DNA of 10,966 bases from ATZT02 sp038124905 (GTDB taxonomy: Bacteria > Actinomycetota > Actinomycetes > S36-B12 > UBA5976). Below, piece by piece: positions 6,486 to 10,966 of this stretch (positions are counted from its first letter, which is position 1; the number at the start of each line of letters is the position of its first letter). The stretch covers positions 1 through 10,966 of the forward strand of contig JAYPCW010000036.1 in NCBI GenBank assembly GCA_038124905.1, given 5' to 3'. A program made the position numbers and the translations under genes. Below the pieces are notes generated by a model. That model did no database searches. It was not told the DNA's origin and saw only the letters and a list, made by a program, of their open reading frames with translations.

Positions 6486-7052
6486 ATGAAATTAAAAGTT
6501 GGCTTGATCTTGGTAACTTCCTTACTGCTTAGCGGTTGCTCGGGTGAGAGTAATTCAAAAAATTGGGCAGATCTAAATCAAGCAACTAACTATCCAATGC
6601 AAAATTGCCCAACGAGTGATTTGAATGCTGTTGAGTTAAAAAACGAACTGCCTGACAAAGTGTTGCCTTGCTTGGGTCATGACAGCGCTGTAAATTTAGC
6701 GGGCTTGCCAACAGGTAAGCCAATGATTGTTAGCTTGTGGGCATCTTGGTGCGTTTATTGCGAAGACGATGCACCGGCATTTATAGCCGCAAAAAATAAA
6801 TTTAAGAATTTGAATTTTATTGGTATTAATTATCAGGATAAAGAAGATGCAGCTATTGCTAGTGCAGCAAAGTGGAAATTACCTTTTCCATCAGTTGTAG
6901 ATTCTGAAACTACTTTGCAGGGTTTTTATCAAATTTCAGGGCTACCAGTTACTTTGATTTATGATGAAAATGGAATGCTAATTGGAAGAATTAATGGTCC
7001 AATTGGAACACCGGAACAGTTTACAAATTATTTAGATAGCCTTCTAAAATAA
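6486..7052 (+). CDS. TlpA-like thioredoxin-fold lipoprotein
   Basis: This is a 188-residue exported lipoprotein, probably a thiol-disulfide oxidoreductase on the outer face of the membrane. The signal peptide MKLKVGLILVTSLLLSGC has the lipobox LSGC with Cys18 lipidated. A linker follows, then a TlpA/ResA-type thioredoxin fold at about residues 70-187: VSLWASWCVYCEDDAPAF with active-site Cys89 and Cys92, FIGINYQD, and the cis-proline motif SGLPVTLIYDENG (Pro154), ending with GRINGPIG. Cys41 and Cys62 are extra cysteines in the linker. Such proteins reduce apocytochromes or other exported thiols, but the partner is not visible here. The ATG lies 4 bases after the tRNA; the only Shine-Dalgarno-like bases (GAGGG, 6475-6479) are part of the tRNA acceptor stem. 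The stop lies inside the arm of the downstream terminator hairpin. Confidence 0.9.
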   Translation: MKLKVGLILVTSLLLSGCSGESNSKNWADLNQATNYPMQNCPTSDLNAVELKNELPDKVLPCLGHDSAVNLAGLPTGKPMIVSLWASWCVYCEDDAPAFIAAKNKFKNLNFIGINYQDKEDAAIASAAKWKLPFPSVVDSETTLQGFYQISGLPVTLIYDENGMLIGRINGPIGTPEQFTNYLDSLLK

Positions 7053-7084
7053 TAAAGGCCACCTATCGGTGGCCTTTATTATTT
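7047..7084. terminator. Bidirectional intrinsic terminator between tlpA-like and H1-like genes
   Basis: A perfect 17-bp inverted repeat, left arm 7047-7063 and right arm 7068-7084, surrounds the loop TATC. The GC-rich core GGCCACC/GGTGGCC is flanked by A/T runs on both sides, so each strand gives a stem followed by a U-rich tail. It contains the stop codon of the thioredoxin gene (7050-7052) and lies 15 bases from the stop of the convergent H1-like gene, so it can end both transcripts. Confidence 0.9.
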
Positions 7085-7099
7085 AAAACCTATTGCGCT

Positions 7100-7503
7100 T
7101 TACCAGCTCAATGGGTTGAAAGGTGATGGTGCAGGGGCAGCTGACTCGGTGCTAGCTGGAGCAGCAGGAGCAACTACCTTCTTCTTTGCAGGAGCCTTCT
7201 TCTTGGCTACCTTCTTTTTAGCAACTTTTTTNNNNNNNNNNNNNNNNNNNNNNNNNNNNNNNNNNNNNNNNNNNNNNNNNNNNNNNNNNNNNNNNNNNNN
7301 NNNNNNNNNNNNNNNNNNNNNNNNNNNNNNNCAGGAGCCTTCTTCTTGGCTACCTTCTTTTTAGCAACTTTTTTCTTAGCTGCTTTTTTTGCAACTTTCT
7401 TTTTGGCGACCTTCTTGGCGGCCTTCTTCTTTGCAGGAGCCTTCTTCTTGGCTACCTTCTTTTTAGCAACTTTTTTCTTAGCTGCTTTCTTTTTAACTGC
7501 CAC
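7100..7503 (-). CDS. Lys/Ala-rich histone-H1-like DNA-binding protein (contains assembly gap)
   Basis: The protein is predicted to coat or compact DNA or RNA through its charge. It begins MAVKKKAAKKKVAKKKVAKK and consists almost wholly of AAKKKVAKKKVAKKKAP-type repeats. The C-terminal part after the gap leaves the Lys pattern for a Pro/Ala/Ser-rich tail (VVAPAAPASTESAAPAPSP) ending in FNPLSW, with a TAA at 7100-7102. There is no HU domain; it resembles bacterial H1-like proteins and the basic tail of mycobacterial HupB. I chose GTG 7503 because GGAGG lies five bases upstream of it. The 100 N at 7232-7331 are a placeholder: the two sides are one base out of frame as drawn, and 59 missing bases would restore both the 102-bp period and the frame, giving a 120-residue protein. 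Such low-complexity basic proteins diverge fast, so homology cannot be judged by eye. Confidence 0.82.
7177..7488. repeat. 102-bp tandem coding repeats in the H1-like gene, broken by the gap
   Basis: The 55 bases at 7332-7386 recur identically at 7434-7488, an offset of 102 bp (34 codons). The 43 bases 7189-7231, up to the gap, match the first 43 of that unit. Identity between the 7177 and 7422 copies extends 12 bases further left (from CCTTCTTCTTTG). The visible DNA holds two full half-units and one interrupted one. Near-identity at the DNA level, not only in protein, points to recent unit duplication or gene conversion. Confidence 0.9.
7232..7331. other. Assembly gap of exactly 100 N
   Basis: Exactly one hundred N bases sit inside the tandem repeats. 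A round 100 is a usual scaffold-gap placeholder, so the true length is unknown. Periodicity of the flanking copies predicts 59 bases, or 59 plus a multiple of 102. Confidence 0.97.
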
Positions 7504-7508
7504 GTATT

Positions 7509-7513
7509 CCTCC
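7509..7513 (-). promoter_or_regulatory. Strong ribosome binding site of the H1-like gene
   Basis: On the minus strand GGAGG is followed by AATAC and then the GTG at 7503. It is the best Shine-Dalgarno match near any start here. It decides the start against an in-frame GTG 15 codons upstream (7546-7548), and it predicts high translation. Confidence 0.8.
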
Positions 7514-7636
7514 GTACGGGGTGGAAATTTCTTAGAGTATTCTCGCACTAAATATAAAGTTTTTCATCACCACCCCGAGATTTTTTTGGGTTGTCCAAAA
7601 AGGGTGTAAGGCGCTAAAGCGATAAAAATGTTAATA

Positions 7637-7665
7637 TTGAGACTGACTGTCAAGGTCAAAATAAT
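7637..7665 (+). promoter_or_regulatory. Candidate promoter for the Bax-inhibitor-like gene
   Basis: TTGAGA (7637-7642) and AATAAT (7660-7665) are 17 bp apart, four and five matches of six to the primary sigma consensus. Transcription would start near 7672, just before AAGGAG (7677-7682) and the GTG at 7690, giving a short leader. An imperfect inverted repeat TTGAGACTGACTGTCAA (7637-7653) covers the -35 box and could be an operator. Confidence 0.5.
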
Positions 7666-7689
7666 AGATAGCCACTAAGGAGCAATCAG

Positions 7690-8478
7690 GTGCAAACTAA
7701 CAATCCGGTAATGCGCAAATACGCTGACTTTCGCGAGCCAGGCAGTGTTTTAGGGGCACCTCAAGCTCCATCAGAAACTGCAAGAGCATTGCCAGGTGAG
7801 AGAGTGGTAACGCTTGATGATGTGGTGATCAAGTCAGCAATGATGCTGGGACTGCTTTTAGTGGGGGCTTTCTTTGGTTGGAGTTTGGCGCCCAGTAATC
7901 CGGGTATTGCACTTATCGCGATGGGTATTGGTTTTGTCTTAGGCCTAGTGAATATCTTCAAAAAGCAAGTTTCACCAGCTCTAGTTTTGGCTTATGCCGC
8001 AGCCCAAGGTGTTTTTTTGGGTGCAATTAGTTTTATTTATCAGAATGCTTTTGCTGCTCAAGGTGAGAACCTAGTTGGTAATACCATCATGGCAACAATT
8101 GTTGCTTTTGGTGTGATGCTTACTCTTTATAGAACTGGTGTTATAAAAGTAAATGCCAAATTTGTAAAAATAATGATGGTTGCTTTAGTTTCTTATTTAG
8201 TTATAGCCGTGATTAGTTTTATTTCATCTTTTGCTGGCGTAGGTGGCGGCTGGGGCTTTTATGGCGTAGGTGGAATTGGAATTTTGTTAGTACTTGTGGG
8301 AGTTGGCCTAGCGTCATTTAGTTTGGCCTTGGACTTTGAAGCAATTAATCAGGCAGTCGACATGAATTTACCTGAACGTGAATCATGGAAGTTAGCTTTT
8401 GGTTTGGTCTTAACGCTAGTCTGGCTTTATATTGAATTCTTAAGATTGTTTGCAATTCTTGCAGCAAACAGAGAATAA
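7690..8478 (+). CDS. Bax inhibitor-1 / YccA family seven-TM membrane protein
   Basis: This is a 262-residue inner-membrane protein of the BI-1 superfamily. Members conduct or leak Ca2+/H+ (BsYetJ) or modulate FtsH (YccA); the role in actinobacteria is unknown. A cytoplasmic N-terminal stretch of about 45 residues (NPVMRKYADF near the start, typical of the actinobacterial subfamily) precedes seven hydrophobic segments at about 47-66, 71-89, 96-118, 129-147, 158-181, 193-213 and 233-257. The family signature near the C-terminus is clear: LALDFEAINQAVD, with the acidic residues Asp215 and Glu217, then ESWKLAFGLVLTLVWLYIEF and LRLFAIL. The GTG start at 7690 has AAGGAG seven bases upstream. The next gene starts 6 bp after the stop, so the two are probably cotranscribed. 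Confidence 0.9.
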   Translation: MQTNNPVMRKYADFREPGSVLGAPQAPSETARALPGERVVTLDDVVIKSAMMLGLLLVGAFFGWSLAPSNPGIALIAMGIGFVLGLVNIFKKQVSPALVLAYAAAQGVFLGAISFIYQNAFAAQGENLVGNTIMATIVAFGVMLTLYRTGVIKVNAKFVKIMMVALVSYLVIAVISFISSFAGVGGGWGFYGVGGIGILLVLVGVGLASFSLALDFEAINQAVDMNLPERESWKLAFGLVLTLVWLYIEFLRLFAILAANRE

Positions 8479-8484
8479 TCTCTC

Positions 8485-8766
8485 GTGCTAGAGGCATCAA
8501 CGGGCTTGAAGCTCGCTGATAAATTGCGCGTATTACCTCTGCATCAACTTGAGCGAAAAGATTCTAAGAATAAAGTTTTGGCCGAAGAAATTTTTAAAGA
8601 GATTCTCAAAGTTTACAATGAAATAAATTCTAAAAAAGAGGTCAATTATTTAGGTGCGCTGGTAATAGGTGATCAATTAAAAGTTGCGGTAAGAGAGGCT
8701 GAAAAAATAAAGAATGGCGCTGGTGTCTTATCAGAAGCAATAAAAAATATTAATAATCTGATTTAA
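8485..8766 (+). CDS. Small helical protein of unknown function
   Basis: I do not recognise this 93-residue frame. It begins MLEASTGLKLADKLRVLPLH, is rich in Lys, Glu, Leu and Ile in an amphipathic helical pattern (AEEIFKEILKVYNEINSKKE), and has neither signal peptide, membrane segment nor cysteine. It follows the BI-1 gene by 6 bp. A GTG start is used, without a clear ribosome site; AGAGA/TCTCT (8470-8483) could form a small hairpin directly before it. Its last 17 bp overlap the end of rsgA on the other strand. Support for it being real: the slot is otherwise empty, the frame fills it exactly, the spacing is operon-like, and no better frame exists there. It could be a cytoplasmic accessory to the membrane protein, but nothing in the sequence proves this. 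Confidence 0.55.
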   Translation: MLEASTGLKLADKLRVLPLHQLERKDSKNKVLAEEIFKEILKVYNEINSKKEVNYLGALVIGDQLKVAVREAEKIKNGAGVLSEAIKNINNLI

Positions 8767-9742
8767 TCGATTGCAAAATTCTTTTTAACGAGTCAAATCT
8801 GATTTTGATTTTCTCATCTATTTCTGCGACTCTCGCAATTGCACAGTCTTGATCTTGATGGATACAAGACTTGGGGCAATCAATTGCAATTTGATTTAAC
8901 TCAGGCATGGCAGCTAAGGCAGTTTCATTAGATAAATGAGCTAAGCCAAAACTTCTCAGCCCTGGACTATCAATAATCCAGGTATCTTCAGAAATAGCAA
9001 ATGCGTAAACATTTGTGGACGTATGTTTTCCCTTTCCGGTAACTTCACTTACTTCACCAGTAATGCGTTTAGCCTCTGGGGCTAGCCGGTTTACCAGCGT
9101 TGACTTACCAACTCCTGAAGCTCCGATAAGTACTGTCCAATTATCTTTTAAGAGTTGAAGTAGATTTGCTAAATCTGAATTCTGATCAATAGCAATAATT
9201 GGAAATCCAAAGTCCTGATAGAGGTTAATTAACCACTTGGGATCTGCAAGATCTTTTTTGGTAATAATCAGCAGAGGTTTGGCATCAGCATCTAATGCAG
9301 CCATGAGCGCTCTGTCAATAAAGCGCAATTGCGGCTCAGGATTTGCTATAGCAACTACTATTCCTATTTGAGAAGCGTTAGTGACTAATATTTTTTCAGA
9401 CGAATCAGAATCATCTGAACTCTTTCTTAAAATATGTTTTCGCTCATTAATTTCAACTATTCTGGCTAAATCATCACTCCGCTCCAGATTCACACCTGTT
9501 AGCCCAACATGGTCCCCGACAACTACACCTTTTCTTCCTAAGGCACGAGCTTTGATCGCAAAAATTTGCTTGTTTTCAAAGTCTGGAAGAACCACGGTAA
9601 AGCGTCCACGATCTACCGTCACCACAATTCCCTTGGTTAAGTCTTTATAAGTGGGTGAGTCTTTAGTCCTTGGCCTAGACTTATTTTTTTGCGGCCTAAA
9701 TCTGATGGACTCTTCAGAAAAATTTTTATTACTTGAACTCAT
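8750..9742 (-). CDS. rsgA: Ribosome small-subunit-dependent GTPase RsgA (YjeQ)
   Basis: RsgA is a late 30S-subunit maturation GTPase that checks the decoding centre and releases RbfA. The 330-residue protein has a basic N-terminal tail (residues 1-35), an OB fold (about 36-105, with GIVVTVDRGRFTVVLP and RKGVVVGDHV), and the circularly permuted GTPase: G4 ITKKDL (160-165), G1 GASGVGKSTLVN (207-218), G2 GKHTSTN (238-244) and G3 DSPGLRSFG (258-266). The C-terminal zinc finger has Cys289, Cys293, His295 and Cys300, in the Cx3CxHx4C spacing that I associate with actinobacteria rather than the Cx4CxHx5C of E. coli. Asn in the G4 NKxD motif is Thr here, as is common in this family. The ATG overlaps the aroA stop by 4 bp, so it is probably translated by coupling. 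Its 3' end overlaps the small convergent gene. Confidence 0.97.
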   Translation of the reverse strand: MSSSNKNFSEESIRFRPQKNKSRPRTKDSPTYKDLTKGIVVTVDRGRFTVVLPDFENKQIFAIKARALGRKGVVVGDHVGLTGVNLERSDDLARIVEINERKHILRKSSDDSDSSEKILVTNASQIGIVVAIANPEPQLRFIDRALMAALDADAKPLLIITKKDLADPKWLINLYQDFGFPIIAIDQNSDLANLLQLLKDNWTVLIGASGVGKSTLVNRLAPEAKRITGEVSEVTGKGKHTSTNVYAFAISEDTWIIDSPGLRSFGLAHLSNETALAAMPELNQIAIDCPKSCIHQDQDCAIARVAEIDEKIKIRFDSLKRILQSIKSDY

Positions 9743-10966
9743 CTATTAACTAAATCTAACCACAGCGATTCAAAATTATTCATGGTTTTTGAAGTGCAAG
9801 AGATGTCATCAATTTCGATCCCAGGAACTTTTAATCCAATAATCGCACCGGCAGTTGCCATACGGTGGTCTGCGTAGCTTTTCCATTTTGCACCGTGCAA
9901 TTTACCCGGCAAAATTTTTAGCCCATCTGAATTTGTAGTAACTTGCACACCTATCTCTGACAGGTCATGCGCCAAAGCTGCAATTCGATCGGTTTCGTGA
10001 CCCTTTAGATGGGCAATTCCAGTAATTTCGCTTACACCTTCAGCCAATGCTAGAAGTGCTGCGATCGATGGAGTTAGTTCCCCTACTTCGCCTAAGTCAA
10101 TCTTTAACGGGTTGATTTTCTTAGGTCCGATGACGGTTAACCCGAAGTCGTCGTTGGTAATTTTTGCACCCATAGCTTCTAAAATTTCAGGAAGTCTTCC
10201 ACCGGCTTGCGTGGTTTTAGTTGGCCAATCCAAAATTGTGACTTTTCCTTCAGTTACCATGGCAGCTGCTAGAAATGGAGCGGCATTAGAAAGATCTGGT
10301 TCGATTTGCCAGTGGTGACCAGGCATTAAGTGAGGTTTAACTTGCCATGAATGCTCATTAATATTATTGGCTTGATAAACACAATCAATTCCAATTTCAT
10401 TTAACATTTTCATGGTCATCTCGATATGAGGGAAACTTGGTAAGGCTTCTCCGCGGTGAGTGATTGTTAAACCATTATCAAATCTGGCAGCTGCTAGCAG
10501 TAATCCAGAAACAAATTGACTAGAGGATGATGCATCTATTAAAACTTCTGATTTTGAGATATGACCATGTCCATTAATTTCAAAAGGAAGAAATCCATTA
10601 TTTTTTCTAATTATTTCTACCCCCAAATCAGCTAAACCATCGAGCATTACCTGCATAGGACGTACTCGCGCCGCCTCGTCACCATCGAATTTCACTAACG
10701 AATGTGATAGTGCTGCTAATGGGGGAATAAATCTCATTACGGTTCCAGCAAGACCAACATCTATCGAAATTTCTGAATCGCTAGTTAGTCCTGGTTCGAT
10801 AAAGATTCTATTTTCTCCGTAAGTAATTTTGGCGCCTAGTTTTTCAATTGCGCTTAGCATTAGTTCGGTGTCACGAGCAATTAATGCATTGTCAATAATT
10901 GATTCACTGTTAGCGAGAGCTGCTAGGACGAATGCTCGGTTAGTTTGAGATTTGGATCCAGGAATT
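9739..10966 (-). CDS. aroA: 3-phosphoshikimate 1-carboxyvinyltransferase (EPSP synthase), start outside window
   Basis: AroA transfers enolpyruvyl from PEP to shikimate-3-phosphate in the shikimate pathway to aromatic amino acids. The frame is open to the window edge: codons before the ATG at 10860 read IPGSKSQTNRAFVLAALANS, the conserved substrate-binding start, so that ATG is internal. There are 408 residues visible of about 427. Further motifs in order: ALIARDTELM, VGLAGTVMRFIPPLAALS, RVRPMQVMLDGLADLG, SSSQFVSGLLLAA, LPSFPHIEMTMKML, EPDLSNAAPFLAAAMV, GELTPSIAALLALAEG, AHLKGHETDRIAAL and ADHRMATAGAIIGL. The Asn of the E. coli-type LGNAGTAMRP loop is Leu and the Pro is Phe, which I recall as usual in actinobacteria. 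It overlaps rsgA by 4 bp (ATGA), the common actinobacterial aroA-rsgA pair. Confidence 0.97.
   Translation of the reverse strand, partial: IPGSKSQTNRAFVLAALANSESIIDNALIARDTELMLSAIEKLGAKITYGENRIFIEPGLTSDSEISIDVGLAGTVMRFIPPLAALSHSLVKFDGDEAARVRPMQVMLDGLADLGVEIIRKNNGFLPFEINGHGHISKSEVLIDASSSSQFVSGLLLAAARFDNGLTITHRGEALPSFPHIEMTMKMLNEIGIDCVYQANNINEHSWQVKPHLMPGHHWQIEPDLSNAAPFLAAAMVTEGKVTILDWPTKTTQAGGRLPEILEAMGAKITNDDFGLTVIGPKKINPLKIDLGEVGELTPSIAALLALAEGVSEITGIAHLKGHETDRIAALAHDLSEIGVQVTTNSDGLKILPGKLHGAKWKSYADHRMATAGAIIGLKVPGIEIDDISCTSKTMNNFESLWLDLVNR

Larger units (their letters stand above)
7504..7689. other. Divergent intergenic region between H1-like and Bax-inhibitor genes
   Basis: This 186-bp stretch is the largest non-coding space in the window and must hold both outward promoters. 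Toward the H1-like gene, TATATT (minus strand, 7551-7556) could be a -10 box, but no convincing -35 is seen. In the H1-like leader GGGGTGG (7570-7576, minus strand) can pair with CCACCCC (7518-7524) next to the ribosome site. CCGTACGG at 7512-7519 is an 8-bp palindrome. No RNA gene or open frame is supported. Confidence 0.5.

Noticed and set aside
7177..7488. CRISPR-like or satellite array
   Set aside because: The repeats are in phase with codons (102 bp), encode a Lys/Ala protein and have no unique spacers.
7207..7548. Longer minus-strand frame for the H1-like gene starting at GTG 7548 and ending KKLLKRR
   Set aside because: The strong GGAGG points to GTG 7503. The KKLLKRR ending is a frame artefact of the 100-N placeholder; the frame after the gap reads KKVAKKKVAKKKAP and continues to the TAA at 7100.
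7346..7609. Plus-strand frame rich in Phe, Ala and Thr (FFLATFFLA...), which looks like membrane helices; also 7116-7364
   Set aside because: These are the antisense of the AAG/GCT/GTA repeats of the H1-like gene; the minus strand has the ribosome site, the start and a terminator.
10112..10318. Plus-strand frame inside aroA, and likewise 9381-9650 inside rsgA
   Set aside because: Both lie wholly antisense to genes with unmistakable motifs, and their translations show no recognisable domain.

Overview
The window looks like a piece of a streamlined, low-GC (about 40% by eye) actinobacterial genome. It is probably a draft, single-cell or metagenome assembly, because it contains one run of exactly 100 N, a conventional scaffold-gap placeholder. 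The order mfd - lipoprotein - mazG - eno - FtsB/DivIC-like - DUF501 - ppx is a classic actinobacterial arrangement, matching the Rv1020-Rv1026 region of Mycobacterium tuberculosis as I remember it. Low GC, many TTA/AAA codons, 4-bp gene overlaps and few intergenic bases suggest a small-genome freshwater actinobacterium of the acI/Nanopelagicales type. The lineage is inference; no marker gene here proves it.

Positions 1-7052 (+ strand) form one dense gene run. It opens with the 3' two-fifths or less of mfd (transcription-repair coupling), followed by a SurA-N-like lipoprotein, mazG (nucleotide pyrophosphohydrolase) and eno (enolase, with its own candidate promoter). Then come an FtsB/DivIC-type septum protein, a DUF501 protein, a Ppx/GppA phosphatase and a family-5 uracil-DNA glycosylase. 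The last four open with TTG/GTG/ATG starts, and the last three overlap the preceding stop by 4 bp. A tRNA with anticodon UAA follows, and only 4 nt after it begins a TlpA-like thioredoxin lipoprotein. A 17-bp perfect hairpin (7047-7084) ends the run and also serves the convergent gene opposite.

Positions 7100-7503 (- strand) encode a very Lys/Ala-rich histone-H1-like protein. It is built from 102-bp (34-residue) repeats, and the assembly gap lies inside them. A 186-bp divergent intergenic region separates it from a seven-TM Bax-inhibitor-1 family protein (7690-8478, +) and a small unrecognised helical protein (8485-8766, +). The 3' end of the latter overlaps the end of rsgA by 17 bp on the opposite strand.

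Positions 8750-10966 (- strand) carry aroA (EPSP synthase, start outside the window) and rsgA (ribosome small-subunit GTPase), overlapping by 4 bp.

This is mostly a conserved housekeeping region, and I see no defence island, phage, transposon or CRISPR. The most unusual items are the tRNA-Leu(UAA)-like molecule with a short class-I variable loop, the near-leaderless tRNA/tlpA junction, and the repeat-built H1-like gene collapsed at the gap.
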